This document shows positions 47,078 through 56,924 of a stretch of 64,000 bases of DNA, piece after piece. The notes below the pieces were generated by a model that had not been told where the DNA came from, did no database searches, and saw only the letters and a program-made list of their open reading frames with translations. A program made the translations under genes and the position numbers. The stretch is from contig NC_088321.1 in the NCBI RefSeq assembly GCF_910592395.1, positions 6,512,001 through 6,576,000 on the forward strand, written 5' to 3'. Numbering within the stretch: the stretch's first letter is position 1; the number at the start of each line of letters is the position of its first letter. The DNA comes from Lineus longissimus (lineage: Eukaryota; Nemertea; Pilidiophora; Heteronemertea; Lineidae).

Positions 47078-47443
47078 TCAATGATGTGTCCCTGAGAGCA
47101 TAGCTCGAGTTAATACCAATTGGTACTGTACATTATGACCATTAAGATCGATGATTTCACCTTTTTCATCAGTTAAGCGAATATTCAGCTTATTGAATCT
47201 TGGTTTACAGGGAATTGCTATTGGTTTCTCAAATGTGTATGCTATTAAATCCCCAAAATTAGCTTCCTTTATTGGTCTTGTGGTTAGCACATCAGATGCT
47301 TCACCATTACTTAATACACTATTAGATTCGATTATGTCACAGTGAAAAACAAAATGGTTAATTGGTTTAAAATTGATGGGTTTCTCGCTTACAACATCAT
47401 CCTTACTTTTATTGTCTAAAGGGTTAGGCCATTCTGAATTCAT
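47078..47443 (-). CDS. Jelly-roll-like small capsid candidate (121 aa)
   Basis: Counterpart of 23952-24296 plus a 7-residue insertion (RAMLSGT) from a 21-nt half micro-element at 47090-47110, just before the final HH. The ATG overlaps the stop of the upstream gene (ATGA), a layout suited to coupled translation. Confidence 0.45.
   Translation of the reverse strand: MNSEWPNPLDNKSKDDVVSEKPINFKPINHFVFHCDIIESNSVLSNGEASDVLTTRPIKEANFGDLIAYTFEKPIAIPCKPRFNKLNIRLTDEKGEIIDLNGHNVQYQLVLTRAMLSGTHH
47090..47110 (-). repeat. Half double-hairpin insertion (21 nt)
   Basis: Only the GAGC/GCTC hairpin remains; insertion of 21 nt (7 codons) relative to Element 1, still in frame. Confidence 0.78.
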
Positions 47444-47844
47444 GCCAAATAATTCATTACTTTTACCAAGAAAATAGATCTGATAATGCGCCTATTTTTT
47501 TTCTTTAGGAAGTGTAAGATGGCCTTACCTGTTGGTTCTTCAAGGTCAAATCTGACAGCACCTCTACTCATACTATTTTCTTTCAACTTATCCGCAAATA
47601 CTTTTGAAAAGCTCTGTAGGTCATAGAGACCATCTGGTAGCGTAATCTCTGCCACATCAAACCCCTTAACTTTGATTCGGTTATTCTCCCTGGCTGCACT
47701 TATGTTGTAGAATGTACAAGGTATTACTGCAAAAGTTAAAGTGATGCTACATGCATCCTGAATTTCAGTCTTGAGATTGACTGTTAAATCACTTGAACTC
47801 TGATCTGGATAGTCACTTGAATCTATGTTCATTACAGTAATCAT
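47440..47844 (-). CDS. Jelly-roll-like small capsid candidate (134 aa)
   Basis: Counterpart of 24311-24706; identical apart from a shifted last dozen residues. Opening SSDYPDQSSSDLTVNLK resembles the N-terminal half of penton-like proteins. Confidence 0.45.
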   Translation of the reverse strand: MITVMNIDSSDYPDQSSSDLTVNLKTEIQDACSITLTFAVIPCTFYNISAARENNRIKVKGFDVAEITLPDGLYDLQSFSKVFADKLKENSMSRGAVRFDLEEPTGKAILHFLKKKNRRIIRSIFLVKVMNYLA

Positions 47845-47901
47845 TTACTTAAGCAAATTTTCGTTTTCAAATTTAGCTTTTATCAAATAAGTAAATTATT
47901 C

Positions 47902-48138
47902 TTACTTCATAATATTTCTGGGTAGGATTCCTTGATCGTAAAGGTACTCTAATGTTCCATTGCTAATAGCTACAGTTCCGCCCAGTTTAAGAATTTCCTC
48001 TAGGTTGGCCTGACTTGGGGGACCAATATTGATTCTCAAGAACCTTTTCAGTAACATAGAGTAACCAATTGTTGTTGATGCCAACAGTAAACTTTGATAC
48101 AGTGTATTTATGATATCTTTCTTTCCTGGTGTATCCAT
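47902..48138 (-). CDS. Small conserved membrane protein (78 aa)
   Basis: Counterpart of 24726-24962 with only about four substitutions in 78 residues. Two hydrophobic stretches. Function unknown; conservation and place next to MCP suggest a virion component. Confidence 0.6.
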   Translation of the reverse strand: MDTPGKKDIINTLYQSLLLASTTIGYSMLLKRFLRINIGPPSQANLEEILKLGGTVAISNGTLEYLYDQGILPRNIMK

Positions 48139-48217
48139 TTAATTACTTAGAAAATCACTAGTAAAACTCATTTATCTAGTATTCAGTGTTGGAGCGAACT
48201 TTTGTTCTTGCAGCACC

Positions 48218-49474
48218 TCAGTGCTGGAGTGAAGCAATCTGAGAATTCTGGATGTTTACCTGGGCGTCAGAAACCACGAATATGTGCATTTTGTATGGTC
48301 CCTTTCCAGATTTCTTTGTAATAGATAATTGAATACCATCTTTTGTGTTCTGGAGCTTCTTTCCTGATCCGTGAAGGCGATTATCCTCAGAAGTTCTCAG
48401 GTCCAACCATAAACCATAGTGATTAGAATCACCAGAGTATTTTTCCATGGTCATGTTACAGTCATGAGTTTTCTTCAAATCTTCAGACATAAAATGTTTC
48501 TTGATCTCCTCCCATTGATCCATCATTCTCATTCCTTCTGGGAACACCTGATTGGCAACACCCTCTATTGTGATCTGTACTTTACTTATGTTAGGGTTTT
48601 CAAACTTCTCTGAATCTCTAGCTCCATCTACATAGTCAGACACAAATAGTAATAATAATCCTTTAATAGACATTCTTGGAAAGTTGATGTTCTCATTAAT
48701 TAGTGTTTCATTAGCAGTAACATTGACTGTTTTAAAATGGTCTACCCAATCATAAAATATTGAGAATCCAGAATTGTACTTGTTACTCAATTGACTAGCA
48801 ATCATTTTGTTGGTTACGGTATCATATTCAAAACAAATATTCTCTAGTTTGTAGCCCATGCTAGCTGTGTTTGTGGTGACTATGATTTCCTCCTTTGGTG
48901 CTAAAGTTATTTCAATAATCACATCTTCTTGAATTGGAAACTTGTAAAATGGAGCATGATGATGGAATAGTTCAAAATCTAATGGTATTTTGTACTTCTT
49001 GTCAAACACTTTCTTTAAAGTCTTTTCATTAGCTGTTTCTCCAGTGACATCAGCTTCAGCGACTCCTGATCTTAATTCTCTAAGATTTTTTGACTGAATA
49101 CCCTGAAAAACTCTATCATTTCTTTCTTCTTCTGTAAACCACAGATCTTTAAATGTAGAATAATGACTGTATTCGTCAAGGTCAAATATCTGCTCTGTTC
49201 CCCACTTAACCACCATCTTTGAAATCAGGTTTCTACCAAGATTATTTACAACACTATTTTTAGAATCACCAGAAATGGTTACATCAGCAGACAGATAAAG
49301 AGATTTAGGTACAAAGAATGTATTCTCTCGCAATGCCGGTATTCTAACATACAGTGTTTCTTTGGGGTTAGCAGATGATGGGTTATGAGTAATGATATGA
49401 TGCTGCCTCTCAGCTTTCAAACCAAGTGGAATCTTATGTGCCCTTTCGGTATTTAATAAATATCCTGTTGCCAT
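48218..49474 (-). CDS. Major capsid protein candidate (418 aa)
   Basis: Intact. No enzymatic motif; strand-rich throughout (YVRIPALRENTFFVPKSLYL; VIIEITLAPKEEI; ISKVQITIEGVANQVFPEG; GPYKMHIFVVSDAQVNI). Length and position (end of a capsid/packaging block, next to the terminal repeat) match double-jelly-roll capsid proteins of Polinton-like viruses. It is unrelated by eye to the hexon-like protein of fragment B, consistent with a distinct lineage. No micro-element lies inside the frame. Confidence 0.6.
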   Translation of the reverse strand: MATGYLLNTERAHKIPLGLKAERQHHIITHNPSSANPKETLYVRIPALRENTFFVPKSLYLSADVTISGDSKNSVVNNLGRNLISKMVVKWGTEQIFDLDEYSHYSTFKDLWFTEEERNDRVFQGIQSKNLRELRSGVAEADVTGETANEKTLKKVFDKKYKIPLDFELFHHHAPFYKFPIQEDVIIEITLAPKEEIIVTTNTASMGYKLENICFEYDTVTNKMIASQLSNKYNSGFSIFYDWVDHFKTVNVTANETLINENINFPRMSIKGLLLLFVSDYVDGARDSEKFENPNISKVQITIEGVANQVFPEGMRMMDQWEEIKKHFMSEDLKKTHDCNMTMEKYSGDSNHYGLWLDLRTSEDNRLHGSGKKLQNTKDGIQLSITKKSGKGPYKMHIFVVSDAQVNIQNSQIASLQH

Positions 49475-49604
49475 TTTCTATTTATTTACTAGTAAAATTA
49501 TGTACATGCAGTGAACAGTGCCAACATCATATATCAGGTAAAATACACGGAAAAAAGCTATTGACGTGTACTTTCTGTTGGAATACAGTAAGTCATGATT
49601 ACAT

Positions 49605-49803
49605 TAACCCATTGAACTCTAGTATTCCCTTACCATTTCACTGCAACGCTTCACTGACCATTTCATGAATGATAGAATATATGTATTGTGGTGTCTGGTT
49701 CTTAGGGGTTTCTAAGCTAATTTGAGACAAAAAGGCCTGTAAGGGCTTTTGTTAAAATAGCTTAGAATTACCTAGATTCCTACCACCACAATACATATAT
49801 TCT
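49605..49803 (-). repeat. Element 2 right inverted terminal repeat
   Basis: Reverse complement of 31361-31559 with no difference I could find, followed by the target duplication CCTAGC (49804-49809). The 40 bp just inside it (TTTCTGTTGGAATACAGTAA) are shared with the Element 1 right end but not with left ends. Confidence 0.92.
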
Positions 49804-50011
49804 CCTAGCCTTTTTCACCCCTGCCGACGTCTGATGACCTGTCCATTCATATCATTTAACAGACCATGAAATTTAAAATTAGACATTACAACGAGCAGTC
49901 CAAACTAAAGACAGAATACCATTACCAAAGTTAGGGGAGTTGTGAAAGATGATCATCCGCCGCCGCTGCTATACATATACATGTATATACTTATTGCTTG
50001 TCATCACAATG
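49804..50011. other. Right flank of Element 2
   Basis: Begins with the duplicated CCTAGC. No gene seen up to the transposase remnant. Confidence 0.5.
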
Positions 50012-51114
50012 TTAATTGTACCGAGCCAATTCGGTAGTAAAGCGGCCAAAAAGGTCGGCGGCTTCGTTCACATTTGATGGCCTGCGATGGTTTGGCAAGA
50101 CCAAGTGTGCGAGATCAATGAAATCCTGTGAACACCCATGTAAAGGCCGATCTTCTCCATATAGCTGCTGACAATAATCAGTGTCGTCGGCATCACAAGC
50201 GACTCCACAAGCTCGGCCGCCGTACGACTCCGGCATAAAAAACAACACGTCAGGCTTCCCTCTGGGGCTCTCACTATTCCTTTTCACTTGTATTCTGTGC
50301 TGATTCCACTGTATGACAGCCCGATGAAGCTCTTCCTGGAGGACGTCCATAAAGCAGTATCGAATACACTCAATATGTAACGGATCACCATCATTAAACA
50401 GGTTGACCTCACGTAAATCTTTAAAAAATGCAATCCACCAGTCCGCAGCTTGTCTCCGTAAAATTCTCCACCAAGCCTCAATGCGTTGGTTGGCGGTACT
50501 TTTACCATATATGAAACAGTTATCCGTAGTGGCTGTATCACTGAGCATATGCAAAAGGACTTGCAGTTCCTCCAGCTTAGTGTTTTCAGTTCCCAAGTCA
50601 CACCTATACGCCTAGAAAAACCATCAATTGCCCCATGGATGGCGAACCCGTAATGCTTCAGTTTGTCATAACCGTCTATATGCCAAGTGAAGTTTGGTCC
50701 AGGAGATGTATAATGGCGTCTAAGCAGTCGTCGTTGTCTCCTTCTTGCTACGCCATCAGGATCGATTACACGCATAAGTTCCATGACCTTTTCCCGTGTG
50801 ACTGCAAAGCGAAAGTCACTGGTCAGCCTCTTCCAAACCGTTCGGTATCCAAGACATTGACCGCTATTTTCAATTATTTCAAGAATTGCGCCAACGATCG
50901 CATGAAGATCAACATGCGGAGTGCGGCGTTTCAAACCAAGGCTTCTCAAAATGCGTTTAACCTGTGATGTACCTATTCCTATTCCATGAACAGTCTGAAA
51001 AGATTGTGCGATCTCCACGTTGGTATAGCCCTGCCAAAAGTAACTTGCAATAACTTCTTCCCTTGGTCTGTTACCATTCGGCTGTAAAGCTGGGGTGTAC
51101 TCTGGCAGCACCAT
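50012..51114 (-). pseudogene. Integrase-core (rve-like) DDE transposase, deleted centre
   Basis: Upstream frame (51114-50600): helix-turn-helix-like NVEIAQSFQTVHGIGIGTSQ, then the integrase-core opening FTWHIDGYDKLKHYGFAIHG (first Asp) and DGFSRR. The downstream frame (50618-50012) begins near the second acidic block (RCDLGTENTK) and continues (FIYGKSTANQRIEAWWRILR). About 35-50 residues normally between these blocks are missing and the frame shifts there, so the enzyme is inactive. Family: eukaryotic integrase-core proteins common in aquatic invertebrates. Confidence 0.7.
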
Positions 51115-51848
51115 TTTACTGTAGAAAAAAATAATTTTCCTTTAGTATCGGTATACTCACGCCATTGATTCACCATGTAAGCAGGGGTTTCCAGTTACCC
51201 TCTGCACAGGCCCACGGATCTCAAGACACAATTATAGTGTTATAGATCCGTGACAGGCCTAACGCTTTATTGCACCAGAGTCATTTGTTTAGAATGACTC
51301 TGATTGCACTGATTCCCCCTCTCCCGTTGGGGAATGTGTCAACAATTCGAGCGTTCGCGCCCTCAGAACTAGGGCTGTGCTTGTATTCTAATTCCGGACG
51401 AACAGTGCACTGTAGTGGCCTGACATCACTTACGTACTGTTACAACGAAATGTTTACACATGAAATGTCACCGGCAAGATCTAGGCTAACATAGGCTCTA
51501 CATGCTTTATATAATACTTACTATAGTACTTGAATTACCGTTCGGATTCAAATAATCGATTAAACATAACTAAGTATCTCGATCGATGTGTCGCCATTTT
51601 TACTCGTAGTCCAAGCGGTTACTGCAATACGGCATGCCATTGGTCGTACTGTAGTATGCCAAGCAAGCCATTTTCTGATTGGCTACTTCGGATATTGAAT
51701 CTCGAATTTCGAATTTCGAATCTCGAATCTCGAATCTCGAATCTCGAATCTCGAATGATCCTTCTGGGCTTTCGTAGTTTTCGTTTCTGTTGTTCCCGCG
51801 GATAAACTTCCCGCAACACCTCCAGCAAAAAAAACCTGTTGTTAAGTC
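51115..51848. other. Intergenic region with heptamer microsatellite
   Basis: A small hairpin AGAGTCATT...AATGACTCT lies at about 51276-51300. The heptamer TCTCGAA is repeated about eight times at 51697-51756. No gene seen. Confidence 0.6.
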
Positions 51849-52229
51849 GTGAACACGGGCAATGCTGGTAGTAAAGGGGAACACTGGGTCGTGGCATTTC
51901 TAAATAAAAATGGAAAGCATCACGAATTCTTCGATCCGTTTGGTCTGCCGCCGAGAAGCGAGTTGATCAGACGAATACTCGGTCCAAGTTATATTTACAA
52001 CAAACGATGTCTTCAAGCACCACTAAGTACAGTGTGCGGTCAGTACACTTTAATTTACGTTCTCATGAAAAGCCGAGGCTTTAGCATGAAGGAAATTGTG
52101 ACTTGTTTTAAGCCCACAAATACAATGGTAGCCAATGATATTTTAGTGAATGAAATGGTAAAAAGGGAATTTGGCATTGATTTGCCGATCTACAACGTTA
52201 AATTCATTCTACAACAAGCTTTGAGATGA
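51849..52229 (+). pseudogene. Adenain-like cysteine protease, N-terminus missing (fragment G)
   Basis: The frame shows His in KGEHWVVAF, acidic residue in FFDPFG and Gln/Cys in LSTVCGQYTL, the adenain catalytic set. The first in-frame codon is GTG and a stop (TAA) lies two codons upstream, so the usual first 30-50 residues are absent. Differs clearly from the protease at 4683-5249, so it comes from another virus lineage. Possibly a 5'-truncated copy at the fragment edge. Confidence 0.75.
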
Positions 52230-53103
52230 TTTATTTATTTATTCATTTGTCCCATAAAATTAATGTTTAAAATTGTTTGAAGAAATATTTTGTCTGTATT
52301 CAGTCGTGGAGTTTCGGCGTTGTAACATATCATAGGGGGAGAAAAGATCAAGAGCATTTAGGAGTAACTAGTGGATGTTTCGAGGTTAAACGATGATGTT
52401 CGTTGTTTCTTGTTGTGTTGATTGTTGTTGATGGCCCCATTTTGTGTTGTGACGCCAAGGCGGAAATAGACTTCTTTTTTTTGACGGGTGGCGGCGGTGG
52501 TGGTGGTCTGTCAGGAGGAAATTGTTACTGATAACACGGAATAAGCAATTACAGGAGGTAGATGGATTCGTGCATTTCGATTTGTTCCTGCAGTACTGAG
52601 CAATCACGTATGCAGGCAGCATGGTATTGATAAACCATGAAATTCACAATCCGCAGTTGTTTTACTATACTACCAAATAAGTATAATGACTGCTACAACC
52701 GTAACTTTTGCCGAAGCGAAGCGAGGTGTTGTTCGTTAAAACATGCACGAAGAAAACCAACGAGTAAATTTGAAGATAAAAATATGTTGTGGGATCGATC
52801 GAGCGGGCGATATCGGAATGGATATTGATAAGACAAACGAAACGAAAGCCGTTGCGAGTTTGTTTATTAATTTGTGTCTGTTCGTTCGTCAACAAGGTGA
52901 ATATAGTTACAAGCAGTTGTCGTAAAATTAATAAACACAATGGTATATCACTATTGAAAAAAATTATTTACGCGGTGGATGTGAATATATATTGTGATTG
53001 GATATACAGGTGGTGTATAGCGTAGCGTAGTACGTGTAAGGTGTTGTAACGGTGGCATCTGTGTGTAAACACAACATCGGTTGAACAGTTTTGTGTAAAA
53101 AAG
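52230..53103. other. About 0.9 kb without recognisable gene
   Basis: Leader region of the following capsid gene; frames of 60-90 codons lack motifs. Poly-Gly/His-coding microsatellite-like GGTGG repeat at about 52490. Possible promoter region, no element definable. Confidence 0.35.
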
Positions 53104-55727
53104 ATGTCTGCCAATAGCCAGGAACTTATCGAAATTGGCTACATGGTTTTGCCATCAAATCTGCCATCGATGCCTGGGCAGAGGGCCAATACAACAAATC
53201 GTTATACCATTCGATTCCCCAAGGCTTTGGATTTTACTGGTAGTGGTAAAAAATATGAAGTGGGACTATCCGAAATCGCTTTTCCGCATAGTTGGGACAC
53301 AAGCTTTTCGGCCAGTCGCTGCTTATACGTTATAGCCATTGCCGATGTGAGACGGCCTTTAAAACCGGCCAGAAAAATGAAAGCTTGTTTACCCGATGGT
53401 GTGCCAGTAAAAAACTACACGCATGTTGAAAGCTTGATAAATGGTTTAAATGAAAGAATACCCAAAAGATATGTCGGGAGTGACAAGGACATTCAGGCAG
53501 GTGATTGGGTAAAAGAATGGAAAGGCGAATTCAGACTTAAAAAACAACGCGTTCAAATCGTCATGTGCGAAGGTGATGCCATAGAACTCAATAAAGATTT
53601 GGCCGAAGCTCTGGGCTTTGAGAAAACGGTGTATTTCTTCTCAGAAGGCGTTGTGCTCAAACGGAGGTGTGGCGCCAGCTCGGAACGTAACGAATCCGAT
53701 GATGAAGAAGTTGACCGACCAGTAAAGGAATCGGACGGCCGAGCGAGGAACAAACGTAAGAAGAAATTTAAGAAACGACGCCGTAAAAAGAGACGAACAA
53801 CTAGGTCTGCCGATCGTCAAAGGATAGAGCGGGAAGACGCCGATAGCAGTGGTGCTGAAGAATCGGTGCCGCTCGCGGAGACCTTGCCGCCTTCAGCACC
53901 CAAAATCTCTGTAAAGTATATTAGCCAGTCTTCATTACGGGCAGTGGCTGACCAGTCGACAAGAGAACGGACAGACGACGAGGAGGATGAAGAGCCCGCT
54001 GTAGAAAGCGTCGAAAATGGTGAGAAGAAACCAACAGCGTCAGTTGGGCGCTCCACCTCCACGACCAAAGCCGATATCGGTAGCATTGAACAGCCGACAG
54101 CAGATGCGGGTGTGGTGGATGAAGAACAACCTGCCAAGAAGGGCAGGCGGTATTTGCACCACGCCACCACGGGCACCACGCCACCACCACGCCACCACGC
54201 GAACAGGCGGAGCGATCATAATGACGATATCAAAACAAGCCATCAGACCACAGACACTTGAGAGTTGTGGTTACACCTACCAATTATAGATGGCATGTTG
54301 GTATACTGCGTTGTTGCCTGACGGGATTTACGAGTATTTATTACTTGTTAATGGCATTCGCAAAAAGCAGGGCTATTATTAAGCCGCTATACATCCGTGT
54401 CCAACCGTTTGTCATGAGAGATCTTATCACACCATTATTGTTATCACAATACTGTCACTGCGGAGAAAGTATAGATCGGAGACCTATTATTGCGAATTCG
54501 TGTTGTACAGAGACTTGTCCCCGGTAAAGGTCCTGTACGGCATGTACGCTTATGCATTGAAGGCCTATTTGGTACACTGATGTGAAAGTAAATATTGTGA
54601 CCTGTTTTAAAGGTCCCGCCCTATTGTTCGACAATGGTTCAGTGATTTCAAATACCTGACGGGCTCATCTTGCCTATAGGTGTATTGTCTCATGTGTGAA
54701 TAGTTTCGACGTCCTGTGAGAGGTGAGAGGCCCCTATTGGCTACTTCGTGTAACTTTATTTTGCCTACATAGCTGCTGCCTATAGCGTCCCTTTAAACAC
54801 TATGAAGACTGTGACACTGGTGTGAAAGTAAATATAGTCCACTATTTAAAAGTCCTGTTCTATTGTTTGATGGGATTTCATGAATAGCAATATGGGCCCA
54901 GGCTTATACATCGTAGACGTATTACAGTCATTTGAAAGTCAGTATAGTCCCCAGTTTTAAAAGTCCGGGTGATTTTTCAGGAATTTAAAGATGACTACTG
55001 CATTTACTTTCATATCAGGCCATTGATTTTGAACATTCTGCCCTAGGTCACATGCATTCGGAGAGCGCGATCGCTACTGGGGACCTTTTGGTCGCTCGTG
55101 GGACGCTAGGGAAGCTAGGATAGCAGCCAACGCCATCTATAATTGTTCCAAGAAACCATGATCCAATGAATCGACCGCTATTTTGATATCGTCATTATGA
55201 TCGCTCCGCCTGTTCGCGTGGTGGCGTGGTGGTCGCGTGGTGCCCGTGGTGGCGTGGTGCAAATACCGCCTGCCGCCAAGAAGGCAACGATGCCAAAGAG
55301 AGACGACTCTACCTCTGCAACTATTGGTGATAATGCTAACGATGAAAGAAATGTAGAAACAGTGCCCACATCTTCATCGTCACCAACAACAGAACGACAG
55401 CCTGCAAGCGTTAGAAGATTCATGATAAAGGCAGACAAATTTGCCAACCTCAGCTATAATCGATCGAATATTTTTTTGTACAATAATTTAGTAAAGCCAA
55501 TATTCTGCGGTGATAATTTTTACCCTCTTCTCCGGACTATAGCGGTCAGCCCAGACGATCGAAACAAGTATATTTCGAAAACTTTTGAACGCATTCATTA
55601 TTTACCATTATCGGGCGATTTCTTTAATGAAATAGAAATCGATCTTCGTTTTGAGGATGGTTCGCCCATTAATTTCCATTGGGGCAAAGTAGTGTGCATT
55701 CTACACTTTCGAGAGCGCAGAAATTAA
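53104..55727 (+). pseudogene. Penton-like minor capsid gene, split by a MITE
   Basis: The 5' part (53104-54141) opens with IGYMVLPSNLPS and YEVGLSEIAFPHSWDTS, hallmark of the N-terminus of Polinton/adintovirus penton-like proteins, then a charged insert rich in Lys/Arg (KKKFKKRRRKKRRTTR). The 3' part (55284-55727) holds the family's closing region (PLLRTIAVSPDDRNKYISKT; then FFNEIEIDLRFEDGSPINFH and CILHF). Between lies a 1133-bp MITE-like insertion. The flanking reading frames are in register, so the coding parts themselves look undamaged. Upstream frame ends inside the insert at 54261. Confidence 0.72.
54142..55274. mobile_element. 1133-bp MITE-like insertion with about 93-bp TIRs and 9-bp TSD
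   Basis: TIRs start GGCAGGCGGTATTTGCACCA (54142) and end with its complement (55274), with about one difference in 93 bp. Perfect 9-bp duplication GCCAAGAAG at 54133-54141 and 55275-55283. No transposase inside. Nine-base duplication suits Mutator-like or Merlin-like elements; family not resolved. Internal sequence is related to repeats at about 28.9 and 30.1 kb. Confidence 0.85.
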
Positions 55728-55765
55728 CTTGTGAATCACCATGATTTTTATCTTGTTATAGAAAC

Positions 55766-56419
55766 ATGCAGGGAAATCCAGGAGCAGGATTAAACGCTTA
55801 TCAAGAACCAGCTGAAAGACGAATCGAGCAAAACCCACAGCTGCAGCGGCAATTACATTGGCACCGTGATCGTTATCGCTCAGCGATGAGGGTACTAAGG
55901 GACAATCGGAGGCAAATTTCCAGACTTATAAATGTGCATGATTTATTACACGCGCGTCGATTTGGCTGGATAAAAGACTGGCTTTTATCAAGTGAAAGAC
56001 ATGTGTTCATAGGCAGCAATTTAGCTCATTTCATTGGTAGAAAAGACTTGTTAGAATTTGTACACACAAGGTGCAGTCCTTTCGTAGATGCTAATTTGGT
56101 GAAAAACATTTGTGAACCAAACGAGCTTCGTCTTATCCAAGCCATTCAAGAGGCAAAATTCTGGGGTAATCCCTTCACTACTACCACCAGGTGTTATGAT
56201 AGGAATGAAGAAACAATTGAACGTTATAAATTATTTGTTGACCGTACAGGAAGACAAGAATATGCTCATTTATTAGAAAATCGACTTTTGGCATGCAATT
56301 GCGCTGTTTATTATCCATGTCATGGAGAACACCTCTGTTCGTTAACGAAAGAAAGTGAGCGTGTCAGAGCCACAGCTTTGGCACAATACTTTCGTCAGCA
56401 ACGGTATATCTACATTTGA
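55766..56419 (+). CDS. DUF4326-like protein 1 (217 aa)
   Basis: C-terminal half follows the DUF4326 pattern: WGNPFTTTT (about 131), acidic Arg/Tyr stretch with IERYKLFV (about 150), and a Cys/His end LLACNCAVYYPCHGEHL (about 178-194). The first half is Arg/Gln-rich with KDWLLSSERHVFIGSNLAH. Biochemical role of DUF4326 is unknown to me. Followed with overlap by a second copy, hence a duplication. Confidence 0.65.
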   Translation: MQGNPGAGLNAYQEPAERRIEQNPQLQRQLHWHRDRYRSAMRVLRDNRRQISRLINVHDLLHARRFGWIKDWLLSSERHVFIGSNLAHFIGRKDLLEFVHTRCSPFVDANLVKNICEPNELRLIQAIQEAKFWGNPFTTTTRCYDRNEETIERYKLFVDRTGRQEYAHLLENRLLACNCAVYYPCHGEHLCSLTKESERVRATALAQYFRQQRYIYI

Positions 56420-56426
56420 TAACATC

Positions 56427-56909
56427 ATGGAATCTAGAAGCTATGCAGAAAAAAGGTTATTGAATGTGCGCACAGACTTGACGTCGTCGCGTATGTTGAA
56501 AGATTGGCTGTTGTCAGATGAACGACATTTGTATATCGGTCGAAATTTGGCCTATCATATAAACAGAAGGGATCTTTTGAATTACGTTCATACGAATAAA
56601 TCGAACTCTTTCGTCTACCCCGCTTTGCTAAAAAATGTTCATAACCCCGAAAATCTTCGACTCATTAGAGCCATTCAAGAAGCTAATTACTGGGCTAACC
56701 CTTATTCGGTTTTTCGCAACTCGAGAGAGGATGCTTTGGAACGTTACAAGCAGTCACTCTTGCACAACAAGAAATACCGATATGCTCGTCTGTTGGAGGA
56801 TCGAATCTTAGCGTGCTGGTGTCACCCTCAGCCTTGTCATGGCCCCATTCTACTGGCTCTCGCAAGGAAAAGTAAAAAGAAACGAAAACGTGCAGCGGAT
56901 AACAATTAG
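56427..56909 (+). CDS. DUF4326-like protein 2 (about 160 aa)
   Basis: I prefer the ATG at 56427 (MESRSYAEKRLL); an upstream ATG at 56355 overlaps gene 1. Shared with gene 1: KDWLLSDERHLYIGRNLAYH, IRAIQEANYWANPYS, RLLEDRILACWCHPQPCHGP. The CWC...PCHG end is closer to the DUF4326 consensus than in gene 1. A Lys/Arg-rich tail (KKKRKRA) suggests nucleic-acid or nuclear association (inference). Confidence 0.65.
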   Translation: MESRSYAEKRLLNVRTDLTSSRMLKDWLLSDERHLYIGRNLAYHINRRDLLNYVHTNKSNSFVYPALLKNVHNPENLRLIRAIQEANYWANPYSVFRNSREDALERYKQSLLHNKKYRYARLLEDRILACWCHPQPCHGPILLALARKSKKKRKRAADNN

Positions 56910-56924
56910 TGAGAATTATAGAAA

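Larger units (their letters stand above)
31361..49803. mobile_element. Element 2: complete, apparently intact Polinton-like element, 18.4 kb
   Basis: Inverted terminal repeats of 199 bp (31361-31559; 49605-49803) that match base for base as far as I can read, AG...CT termini, and a perfect 6-bp target duplication. Seventeen ORFs, all open, collinear with Element 1. The combination points to recent insertion. It carries about 30 double-hairpin micro-elements, far more than Element 1. Confidence 0.93.

Noticed and set aside
34712-47110. Micro-elements as a CRISPR array
   Set aside because: Units are dispersed, insert into ORFs, alternate orientation and have no regular unique spacers.
47440-47443. 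Programmed frameshift joining the 134-aa and 121-aa ORFs
   Set aside because: No slippery heptamer seen, and the junction differs between elements (14-nt gap versus 4-nt overlap); two ORFs are the simpler reading.
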